Assembly: GCF_000003605.2 (NCBI RefSeq)
Contig: NW_003130854.1
Span: 753,699-778,328, forward strand
Source of the DNA: Saccoglossus kowalevskii
Lineage: Eukaryota; Hemichordata; Enteropneusta; Harrimaniidae
Length of the DNA stretch: 24,630 bases
Direction: 5' to 3'
In this document: positions 1 to 8,524 of the stretch, piece after piece
Position numbering within the stretch: the stretch's first letter is position 1
How the letters are laid out: each line of letters opens with the position of its first letter
Translations under genes and position numbers: made by a program
Notes under the pieces: model-generated
The model's input: only the letters and a program-made list of their open reading frames with translations
What the model was told of the DNA's origin: nothing
The model's database searches: none

Positions 1-1150
1 TATTTAGGACTACGATTACCAAATATTATCTTTTATATATCATATTTATCAGTCCGAGCAGCGTTTATTTATTTATAAACTATTTTTACTGTTAATGAAT
101 GTCACAAGCGAGACAAATAGTACACATATTTGATAGTACACAGCCTTGATCAGTTTTCAAGAAGTGTCTTGAAGGCCCTTTAATTGGTCAAAATAGACGA
201 ACATAAATATACAACGTGTCGTGACGAGTCATTATTTATTGCATTACCTACTTTCGAATCGATACTTATGGAATCTACACAGTATAGTGTACAAAGAAGG
301 GTCACATACTACTATACATTAAGGGTAAGCTTCAGGCATTCAGCAGAAATCAGTTTTATATTCATAGATTTTACACAGACAGGAACATAAACTGCAGCTG
401 TTGATCTTTCAAAATAATAGTCAGCAATATTTATGTTAGAACGTTTTACACACTCGAACATCAAAGCAAACAAGTGATGTTTACTCATCTGCATGACGAG
501 AGGACGTCTGTAAACCTAGTCTATTGCAGTAACGTATTGCCATCACACTCCTAATCACGTTCATTGTATCCAGAAAATCATTATAAATCTGATGAACTAT
601 TTATTGCCCTGGTGCTTGTGCGTAAATTATCCATACCCCGTCGTCTCTGTCACAATTAAATGCGTTCGACTATGGCAGTAGTAAGCCATATAAATGATCG
701 ATGTCACATATTCAGATATATATTTATACAGTGTGGTGAGCCTGCGGCAAGGGCTTTGATATTTCCACTCGACCTATTTCCGATAAACGCTCCCAAAGCT
801 GTAATACTGTTTATGCTTAAACAGATATTACTCCAAATAACATTCCCTGTCATCAATGTAGAGCTAGAATATTGTCAATGATACATTCCAAAGTCGCATT
901 TACCCGTTAATACATAAACACGTTATGGACCAGGTAGTCATGCTGTGTAAAAATTAATGTGTGCCAGCCAGTGGGTTGCCTGACAATATCCTTACTATCA
1001 AAGTAATTAGGCTCCATCGCAAAACAGCGGGTGTGAAAATTCTTGAATTTCAATCTGTAAATCGATATATCGGGTAATATATTTACAAAGAGTGGACAGC
1101 GAGAAGTAAAACGACGAGTACTCGGAAGAACATACACTTTAAAATGTCAA
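1..1150. other. Region with only weak open segments
   Basis: No gene is recognised. On the + strand an open segment (about 184-324) runs into a good splice-donor match, TTAAGG|GTAAGC, at 324/325, so it could be an internal exon. On the - strand three short frames follow one another: 907-1137 (76 codons), 704-853 (49 codons, ATG to TGA, rich in Gly/Ser/Ile/Asn) and 312-494 (60 codons). None has a motif I can name. The sequence is AT-rich and the open lengths are not far from chance. Confidence 0.3.
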
Positions 1151-1604
1151 ATGTTGACTTCTATGAGCGCAAAAGTCAGTAAATGGCAGAATGGCTTGCT
1201 TCACGTGAAACAGTCTTGCCGAGGTGTATTCACACTTCAAACTGAGCGCGATGATACAATTGCATATATCTACACGTCTATATTCAATAAAAGGATAGTC
1301 AAGAGTCGCGTCCATCATCATTACACACCAAACGATTCTCTCATCAAGTATACAATTGAGTGCAGTAAACAGTATTGGGAGCTTATGCCAGAGTATGAAG
1401 ACTCGTACACAATGGGAAAGAGGGGCCATGCTCAGTACGTGTAAGTTCCCGAAGCCAATGACTAACAATATTTTCCAGGTAGCTCAATTGGCAGCGTATA
1501 TGTCACATCCCTTTTTTCGTGAGCTTAGGGAAAATTGGCACAGGACAATTTATGAGGTCGAAACAATTTTACTTAAGAAATCTAGTGTAAATGAGGTCCT
1601 GTAA
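1151..1604 (+). CDS. Candidate two-exon gene with a 40-base intron, unknown product
   Basis: I do not recognise the product. The first frame (1151-1438, 96 codons) is polar, with His-rich (RVHHHYTPND) and acidic (YWELMPEYEDSY) stretches. A candidate intron at 1439-1478 starts GTGTAAGT, contains a branch-point match (TGACTAAC) and ends ATTTTCCAG. Removing these 40 bases joins it in frame to a second exon (1479-1604) that includes FFRELRENWHRTIYEVETIL and ends in TAA, giving about 137 residues. The stronger donor match GTAAGT two bases downstream (1441) would instead give an immediate stop, as does no splicing. An overlapping - strand frame (1139-1468) is also open but hydrophobic and looks like an antisense shadow. 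The start codon is uncertain. Confidence 0.35.
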
Positions 1605-2065
1605 ATATTTTAATTGATCTAGAAGCACTAGGTGGGCTTTAAATAACTTTGCCTCTCGGTTCAGCAAGTATTCTAATCAGGCATCACTACATAACACGTT
1701 GATTTGCCGTCCACCAAAGTATCCTCATTATCTCAAGGAAATTCCCAAAATGAGTTAAGTGACATTTTACCCATAATTCCTGCTTGATACATTGAATTGC
1801 AGTGATAGCTCTTTTTTGGCCATGGTTTGGTCACAGTCCCTCAACAAACGGTTTAGAAACGGTCAGCTCAGCAGTATTGTTACAGAGCACGTTTCGTTTA
1901 ATCTTAGTGAAATAAACAGTTTATGCGATGATGTCCCCCCTCCCCCACAATTCATTGTGTTTATTATCGACGCATGCGTAATGTCATTGTTTTGATCAGT
2001 TCCTTCGCTGGATGCTACACTCGTTTCTGTTTCCTTCAAAACAAAATCGCTTGTGTGCCACAACC
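1605..2065. other. Non-coding stretch upstream of a gene candidate
   Basis: No convincing coding frame on either strand. A C-rich run (CCCCCCTCCCCC) sits near 1935-1946. The last 60 bases lead into a Kozak-like start (CAACCATGTGG) at 2066, so this may hold its promoter and 5' leader, but no TATA box is obvious. Confidence 0.3.
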
Positions 2066-3106
2066 ATGTGGAAATCTTACGACGATTTTGATGATGTAGA
2101 TTGGCCACCTGATTTAGAGGATTCTGTGGAACACGGAATACGGTCTTGATTACGTGCCGACAGCGTCAACGGGGAATCACAACAATCTTCGGAGATTGGC
2201 CAACTCGATCACATTGACCACATACGCACAATACTGGGGTTCAATTTAGATGCATGTACGGTTGTCCCGGATATGATAAGTCTTATAAAAGTGTCAGCGG
2301 CTTCCATGGCATATGAAAAATGTTCACAAGCAAGATCATGTGAAAGGTAGGTTTTTGTCATCGGATGTCGATAAGACAGCTTCACACGTTTCGATGCGGT
2401 GTCATGAGTTTTGTATACATCGGTCGTCTGGCATCTGAAAGTTAAACTAGTAATCGGAATTTACCGCTCACAAATATTCTAGTTTATCATATTCGTGTCA
2501 TGATTCTTGAAATATTAGGTGTTTAAATCATTAAAACTTTTCGTCAATTAATGTTTTTTTTTTGGTTTTAATTGTATTCTAGCTTCTCGGCATAAAAAAA
2601 CAAATCGTATCGATGACGGACAGACCAACGAGCACAGTATTGCAGGTTAGTTTCTATTGATTTACCGTTTTCACTACATGTCAAGTTTCGATATTGAACA
2701 TTGATTACTATATTGCGTAACATGTTGGGAGATCAAAGCAATTATTTTAACTGCTTACAGCATGCAAATTGCATTTTGACTATTACAGTGCTTGTTTCTT
2801 TTCAGCTTCAGTCTCTAATCCTAGGTCACCCAGTCAAGGCACAACAAATACATCACAGACATGAGGCAGATTTCTACTACATACCTTCTCTGTATGTCAA
2901 TGCTGCTTGAGTAGAATGCATGCAAACTTTCTGCAGTTGTCATTGTTTTTCAAAATATGGATGCCATACAATAGTTTAAGGGTATCACTTAACATGACTG
3001 ACATTTGTTTACATTATTGTATTGTATTATTCCCATTTGCAGCAAACAATCTTTCATCACAGCAACCCAGGGCCAAGACTCATTCAACATAAAAATCAGC
3101 AATAAA
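2066..3106 (+). pseudogene. Candidate spliced gene relic, unknown product
   Basis: A well-placed ATG at 2066 opens a 281-base exon with an acidic N-terminus (MWKSYDDFDDVDWPPDLEDS). A single in-frame TGA lies at 2147-2149. The same frame then continues open to the donor AAAG|GTAGGT at 2346/2347, including LDHIDHIRTILGFNLDACTV. Further exon-like pieces follow: 2583-2645 (acceptor TTCTAG, donor GCAG|GTTAG) and 2806 onward (acceptor TTTCTTTTCAG), which join in frame into a Ser/Gln/Thr-rich tail ending in TGA at 2862-2864. A last piece after TTTGCAG (3044-3092) ends in TAA, and AATAAA is at 3101. Exon 1 to exon 2 is one base out of frame, so with the early TGA this looks inactivated. The TGA could be a CGA mutated at a CpG. 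The product is unrecognised. Confidence 0.35.
3101..3106 (+). terminator. Poly(A) signal AATAAA
   Basis: A canonical AATAAA lies just downstream of the last exon-like piece of the 2066-3092 candidate. It would define that transcript's 3' end. An isolated hexamer is weak evidence in AT-rich DNA. Confidence 0.35.
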
Positions 3107-3482
3107 AAGAACATCAATCATTTACAATGGTAGTTTTAGTGATAATTACAACAAATGGTAAATGTAAGTATACAGAATGCATTGAGGTAGAAACCTACTC
3201 GAATTGTTTAGAGAAAGTTGGTCATAAATCTGATGACAATGTTTACTTATTTACAATCATGGAGATGTGGTAAGGCCACACCGACTTAATTTTATGGATG
3301 ACATCGGCGCGCGCATTAGTTTTCGCCTGTTCTCAAAAAAAAAAATCTCCGACGATGAGTCTCCACAAATCGGTTTTCTGCCCGGAATATGCCGACTCAT
3401 ATTGTCACAAAGCGCCGGCTTGTCGTAAAACTCGTTTTGGACTACCTCAAAACGTGCCAATTTTGTCGTAAATGATTCCAAC

Positions 3483-3923
3483 ATGGCGACCACGCCACCA
3501 AAATACGTGAGCATAAAAGTTCAGAGGAAAAACGGAGGGATTGTTGTAGACTGGTACGCAATTGACGTTGGCCAGGGAGATGTGGCGTTTACACAGCTAT
3601 GCGAGAGATTGGTAGCGGCAAGCGAGTTTCGCCCAGACAACTTTAATGACATATTGTCCACAGTGGCTGTCCCGCGTTTCTTCTGCAACACTGAGAGAAA
3701 TTGGAGAGGAGTGAAGGTGTATGTTAGCCTAAAAGTCGGTCAGGCGACAAGTCAGTTCGAGTGCTTTGTCTGCATTGAAGTCGACAAAACTGCAACCAAA
3801 GCAGAGGAAGCTCTTCGGTCAAAGTCCGCGTTCATGGTGAAACAAATTTTCTTCTTATTTTTTCATTTTCTGATTTGCTTGCACTCACAGTGCAATGTTT
3901 TGTTAGTTATTGTCATAAAGTAG
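3483..3923 (+). CDS. Small ORF with exon-like features, unknown product
   Basis: ATG at 3483 sits in a strong context (CCAACATGGCG) after a locally GC-richer leader containing cgcgcgc near 3308. The first 118 codons look like real protein: mixed charge, even composition, segments such as VVDWYAIDVGQGDVAFTQLC and NWRGVKVYVSLKVGQ. From 3837 the frame becomes hydrophobic and AT-rich (FFLFFHFLICLH). That part matches a 54-base intron (3837-3890, ATG|GTGAAA to CACTCACAG), whose length is a multiple of three, so the frame stays open either way to TAG at 3921. AATAAA follows at 4099. No family is recognised. It could be a complete small gene or the first exon of a longer one. Confidence 0.45.
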   Translation: MATTPPKYVSIKVQRKNGGIVVDWYAIDVGQGDVAFTQLCERLVAASEFRPDNFNDILSTVAVPRFFCNTERNWRGVKVYVSLKVGQATSQFECFVCIEVDKTATKAEEALRSKSAFMVKQIFFLFFHFLICLHSQCNVLLVIVIK

Positions 3924-4098
3924 TGATATGTACATTCCGTCTTGACTTGTACTGAAAATGGTGTTCATGCTGTACCTTGAATGGAGTGTTTCTGACTGAA
4001 GGTATTTCACGACTACATGTACTAGAGTTTGTCTGAAATGGTTATATCTGTGACAGTAATACAGTACGAGATGTGTACATCAACATGTGCCTCCTACA

Positions 4099-4104
4099 AA
4101 TAAA
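4099..4104 (+). terminator. Poly(A) signal AATAAA
   Basis: AATAAA followed within 20 bases by a T/GT-rich tract (TTTTTGTGTTTTTTTTT), the usual downstream element. It fits as the 3' end of the 3483-3923 transcript. Confidence 0.4.
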
Positions 4105-4827
4105 GACTTTTTGTGTTTTTTTTTGATACACTCTGTTCTGCGTTTCAAATCGTAATACCAGCTCTGTAGTCCTGTGGTTTTAGCAGGATTTTTTTTGGTA
4201 GGATTTTTTTTTTGCCCTCTCGCATTCGTTTTGGGGTCTCCAGAGGATGTCATTCATAAAATTAAATCAGTGTGGCCTACCATGAAAACATAATTTGAAG
4301 TAAATTAACTAGTTATTTAAAATTATGAAAAAAGTGATAATTTCGATAGAACACAATGTTAAAGCAACATTTTTAACATTGTCTAAAACCCAGATTTGTA
4401 AAATATTTCATGATAATAAAAGTACACCATCATTCACAATATAAATTGTTCTCAGTCCATTTCAACAGCCAACAATTTGAGATATGGCATATTATCTCCT
4501 CTATAGGAACCAATGGTAAAAAGGATCGGGAGTCAACATTCTGCTGTCACTGGAAAATAAACAAATTCTTGTCATTTTCATTCACAAGTAGGGCTTCTAC
4601 CTTAAAATGTCGTAACTTTACTGTTAATGTTATATACAAAAAACTTAGTGGCACCAACTTTCAACCATGCTGAGCAGAAAAGCAAAAGTCTTCTCTCAGA
4701 ACGTAAACAAATTTGTGCCGAAGACTAATCTTGATCTCTAAAATTATCAGTAACTTATGCAGAAACATTTTGCTCAGTATAGTTGTACGTGCTGCTATAA
4801 TAGATGAAATCAATTTCTTATTTTAAG
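4105..4827. other. AT-rich non-coding stretch
   Basis: No gene is recognised. It holds two nearly identical T-rich pieces in a row (aggattttttttgg, about 4184-4215), and a short + frame (4410-4673) with no motif or splice context. It may be intergenic or intronic. The end (CTTATTTTAAG at 4827) is a possible splice acceptor for the next frame. Confidence 0.3.
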
Positions 4828-4865
4828 GTTTTATTCACCGTACAAGCACATATACTTTGGAAAAA

Positions 4866-5627
4866 ATGACTGAAGACATGCCTGATTTTGTACTGAAATC
4901 ACTCAAAGACATAAATGAAAGTGAGACCTTAAATTTCGAGTAAAGTGTTTATGGAAAAGACGTTTGGAAGCTGGCACTCACACTTTCTAAAATAATAGAA
5001 ATTGGAGCTGACATCAAAGCACTGACAGGGGAACTTGTTTGTGTTCTGTAAAGAACTCTGTCCGCCGGGAAAGGCATAGCCATGTTCAGCCAGCAGAATG
5101 AACTAATCTGGCATGCCTTTTACAATGAGTGGATTGACAATAAAACCACAAAGATACTGTCAGGACAATTCAACACCTTACTTGGTGACAAGCCTACGAA
5201 TGACTCTCATGTCTTTCTACTGACGAGACTGTTTCTGTACAGCCTCATCAAAATAGTTGATCAAGTAACTGAGTTTACTCTTAGTCCCGAAATAATCAGG
5301 CACTATTTTGCTGGCTTCACACCTTTCAAAATTATGCAGAAACTAAAGAAGAAGCAAAACACATCAGAGTACATGGATATAATCAAGGGAATGCGGGAAA
5401 CGAGTGCCGAATTCAAGGATTGTAGTATGGAACAGAAAAATAGTTGGCTGAATATGTACGATCGTGGCCGATTATTCCACAATATTTATTCTTCCAAGAA
5501 GTGGAGTTCATATGCAAGCAACACCTGGGAACCGGCAGACTCGACAATACAACAAACAACATTCATGAACAAATCCAAGCATTTGTTTTCAGCAGCTAGC
5601 GCGTCAATGTGTTATGGTCAGCTATGA
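4866..5627 (+). pseudogene. Broken long reading frame, unknown protein
   Basis: One frame reads from ATG 4866 (or from the acceptor at 4827) to 5627 with only two interruptions, TAA at 4941 and TAA at 5049. The last 181 codons (5082-5627) are uninterrupted. The protein is mostly helical-looking: an amphipathic segment before the first stop (DMPDFVLKSLKDINES), then KDVWKLALTLSKIIEIGADI, LIWHAFYNEWIDNKT, FLLTRLFLYSLIKIVDQV and a Lys-rich piece (KIMQKLKKKQ). Such length in AT-rich DNA argues that it once coded. I do not recognise the family. A host gene exon or a transposon protein are both possible. Bases 5628-5951 beyond it hold only a short frame (5614-5817) without motifs. Confidence 0.45.
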
Positions 5628-5951
5628 TGATTATATTGTATGTACGTATTCGGTGTTACAGTTTTGCCAAGACTATTGTAGAACTCTTCAAAAAAAGAAC
5701 ATGTATACAAAAGTTTCTAAAGGACTATCGCGAGACTCTGATGTGAAGTGGACAACAACTTTACTAATGCATCCACACAAATATGAACTTAATCAGGAGA
5801 CAGGAATAAAGCCATAGCACATGTTTTCTTACGTATAGTGGAGAACAAAGGGCTCATTTTTGTCACTACGGCGACAATCCGTTGATGTAATCATCCAACT
5901 CTATACACTACTGTCAGTTCTTACTCTTTTGGGGCAGAGGTGTATCGTCGA

Positions 5952-6838
5952 TTATCTCTTCAGTTCTCTTGTGTCTGCCAGTATTCCAACTGATACACTG
6001 GAGATGGTGTGATCTCTGCAACCTATCTGGTATTTGTCTTGATATCCAAAGGCATGGAAAGTTGGATCATTGTTAGCTCCATCTCGATGACTATGCTTAC
6101 TAAAATGAGCCTCCAAAGGGTCCTGGCACAGTTTCTCACCAAAAAAAATACTTTGTTGCTTCATCAAATGAGTTGACCATAAATTAATTAAAAAAAATTA
6201 TAATATTGTTTGATATTTGGCATCAATAATGTGTTCACCTCAATTCTCTGTTCAACCTGCTTGGTAATATATGGCCTCTTTGTTGCTCATTACATGTCTG
6301 AAACCTCAAGTTCAGTTGGGGGAAATATCTCTAAATAAATGACCAGTCATTCTCAATCCTTCCAACGGTTGCTTGCTATCAATACACATTGCACTTTGTT
6401 GACTTGTAGTATAATTTCCAGGTCTTCTAAGGATTGCTTCCTCCCAATCAACGAAGTATGGTAGAAATTAATGTTGAAACCACTAGTAGGACGACAAATT
6501 AAGAAGAATTAGAAAATTTGCACAAAGAATAATTTTCACGAACGGGTTTGTAACCCTTTTACCTAATATATAATAAAATACCAATTTTAAATAAAAACTC
6601 ACCTGTAGTCTTGGATCATTAAAATTAGTATATTGAGCGAGATTGGATTTCCTTTTGTGTACATGTTCCCCTATACAGAAGGTCAAAGAACTTTTCCATA
6701 TAACGTACACACTTCTAGGTTTCTTTTGCCTCTTGCGGACCAAACAGATCAATAGCATTTGTAACTGTCTCACTTAGAACCTTAAAATATGGGAGAACAT
6801 TCACTTTGTTAGGACCAAACAAATTTATGTTTCACCAC
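5952..6838 (-). pseudogene. P-element/THAP9-like transposase remnant
   Basis: Fragments of a P-superfamily transposase, a cut-and-paste DNA transposase, read on the - strand. The C-terminal piece (5952-6167) has the motif EKLCQDPLEAHFSKHSHRDG followed by NNDPTFHAFGYQ. This matches the conserved C-terminal pattern QDPLE..F..-R-G-..NPT..-F that I know from P-like transposases. A middle piece (about 6311-6398) reads KQPLEGLRMTGHLFRD, like the segment just upstream in relatives. The N-terminal piece is an exon (6603-6838) with NKVNVLPYFKVLSETVTNAI and YMEKFFDLL, then in another frame NLAQYTNFNDPRLQ, ending at the donor ACAG|GTGAGT. It has an in-frame TAG, one frameshift and no catalytic N-terminal half or THAP zinc finger in view, so it is dead. 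The family match is from memory. Confidence 0.6.
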
Positions 6839-6853
6839 GGGTCAGTGAAAACG

Positions 6854-6980
6854 ATTACACGAAGAACACATTCCTGGGGTATTTGAAACCAAAAATTGTC
6901 ATTCCAGCCCAGCAGCCATTCAGCAATAACAATTTCCCTTTCAAATACCCGTGGAAAGTGTTCTATGTTCTTCGTGTAAT
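6854..6980. repeat. Fold-back inverted repeat, about 127 bp
   Basis: The left arm (6854-6900) begins ATTACACGAAGAACA and contains GGGTATTTGAAA. The right arm (about 6925-6980) is its imperfect reverse complement, ending TGTTCTTCGTGTAAT. The inner parts also pair (AAATTGT with ACAATTT), leaving a loop of about 25 bases. It resembles a small fold-back or MITE-like element just upstream of the transposase exon. No clear target duplication is seen. Confidence 0.6.
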
Positions 6981-7143
6981 TAGGTGTTCGTATTTAAGGG
7001 ATTTTTCTACACGAAAACGACGAATTTGACCGAATTTTGTTATCGGTTGGCTTAATATTATCCCCAACGGATCGTATTTCTGTGAAAGATTGGCATTTTT
7101 GTCCTGATTTGTAGTAATCTGAAAAACGCGTTTCACAGCTTGT

Positions 7144-7462
7144 CTCTTATTTGGTTTAGTCTTTTCCACGAAACGAAACCCTAAAACTAACCTTAGATTT
7201 TAAACGACTCCAAACATCGCCACGTTACAGAAATAAATTTGTCGGGAATATTTAGTTTTCACCATTTCCGCCTACTTTGCAGCTCGATTCATTTGTGCTG
7301 ACATGACATGACAGCCATTTTGGAATTATTGAACACTGATGGCGCTATTCATTTCGTATTTCAATGTGTGAAATTTTCTCAGATATTATTAGGCCAATGG
7401 AAAAAAAAAATGCGGGTTAGGGTTTCGTTTTGTTTCGTGGAAAAGACTAAGCCCTCTTATTT
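7144..7462. mobile_element. Intact 301-bp MITE with 9-bp target site duplication
   Basis: The element spans 7153-7453. Its left end reads GGTTTAGTCTTTTCCACGAA. The right end, reverse-complemented, reads GGCTTAGTCTTTTCCACGAA. The inverted repeats continue into CGAAACCCTAA on both sides with a small indel. Directly outside, CTCTTATTT occurs at 7144-7152 and again at 7454-7462, a perfect 9-bp duplication of the insertion site. The interior has no meaningful ORF, so it is a non-autonomous element moved by a transposase elsewhere. A 9-bp duplication with long inverted repeats fits Mutator-like elements (9-10 bp) best. P elements and hATs make 8-bp duplications. The exact family is inferred. The short frames at 6963-7169 (-) and 7308-7520 (+) cross its ends and are chance. 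Confidence 0.85.
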
Positions 7463-8340
7463 AGTTGTATGCCGCATTAAAGATGGCGGTCCCCATATAG
7501 TAACTATATCATTTATTTGATTATCACGTGTGCGCCAGCTGACTGTGTTCACAACGTCCGTAATAACAGAACTGGCGACACACTAGTTTTCAAAATACAA
7601 CAATAATATATATTTCTTTGTAACCCTGACTGGTCGGTTCCTGAAAAATTCAGTCAAACATTGAAAGATAGTTTCCCTCGGCTCCATATTGAAACGTGCT
7701 TGCAAAATGTGTGTAACAGTGTCATATTTAATGCCAAATAATAAAATTTATACTGTATACATATTTTTATGATAATTTTTGTAATATTTTCAAAAACCAA
7801 AACAGCTGTCGATTTAATACACATATTGTAAATAGATCCTATGATATTTTTTCACAGAGAATATTAGTCTGAATATGTATATTTTGTGGTAAATATTCCC
7901 TGAAAGGTTTTGATTGTGATGGTACATCCAAACAAAAATATATATCCAGTACTGCCAGCAAAATCTTTAATAAAGCTTGTATGTGAATAACCACTACTTT
8001 ACACGTGTTATGAACACAAACACACAAACAAACACACCTAAATTGATTTTGACAACAGCCATCAAGATTTGTCAATTTGTTGTGATTTTTTTCTAACGTT
8101 TCATGTGGGAGAGAATAAAACAGCCAGAATCACGGTCATACAATAGCTACAATAAGAGAGAAAATACAAATTTCCGTTTCTCCAAAACAGGAACTAAAAT
8201 AACTTCTTATTTTACGGCGACTGCAATACAAGAAACACATAAGCTTTGCTATATCTTGCTTATACAGCCAAAAAAATACATGACAAAAAACTGAGTCGCC
8301 TGACAATAAAGGTACGCAAGCTATGATAGGCCAGTTTTTT
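7463..8340. other. AT-rich stretch without recognised gene
   Basis: It begins with AAGATGGCGG (7479-7488), a match to the YY1 core, and then runs into AT-rich sequence. An A/C-rich patch (cacaaacacacaaacaaacac) lies near 8015-8036. The short frames at 7839-8075 (-) and 8103-8294 (+) are low complexity and show no motif. Confidence 0.3.
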
Positions 8341-8480
8341 TTTGGCGGGAATTTGACACGTGTTTACATTGATAGGCAAAGCAGCACTTATTTGCATATC
8401 ACGTGAGCTCTATTATTGGCTGAAGTATGAGGTCATTTTACCGATTCCAGGGAAGCCGAAGCTTCGTAACTGTCATCCAC
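8341..8480 (+). promoter_or_regulatory. Promoter-like cluster of transcription factor sites
   Basis: Within 80 bases there are an E2F-like site TTTGGCGGGA (8341-8350), a CACGTG E-box (8357-8362), a perfect octamer ATTTGCAT (8390-8397), a second CACGTG (8400-8405) and an inverted CCAAT box ATTGG (8415-8419). Such a cluster is typical of animal promoters, often of cell-cycle or histone-type genes. Direction is inferred. Downstream on + there is a leader-like stretch with a 12-codon frame (ATG at about 8484) ending at a possible donor CTTG|GTAAAC near 8518. No clear later exon is visible, so the transcript may be non-coding or the cluster may be fortuitous. Confidence 0.4.
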
Positions 8481-8524
8481 AAATGCATCGTTACTGGTGG
8501 TCGTATTTCTTTGACTTGGTAAAC

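Noticed and set aside
1139-1468. 109-codon - strand frame
   Set aside because: Hydrophobic and Cys/Ile/Leu rich, as expected from the antisense of the more protein-like + frame at 1151-1438.
1477-1500. tRNA-like start GGTAGCTCAATTGGCAGCG (box A match)
   Set aside because: No box B (GGTTCGANTCC) or cloverleaf follows within the right distance. It overlaps a better splice-acceptor reading.
3257-3514. 85-codon frame on the - strand over the 3483 start
   Set aside because: It contains a poly-Phe run from an A-tract and covers the leader of the + ORF. Most likely a shadow.
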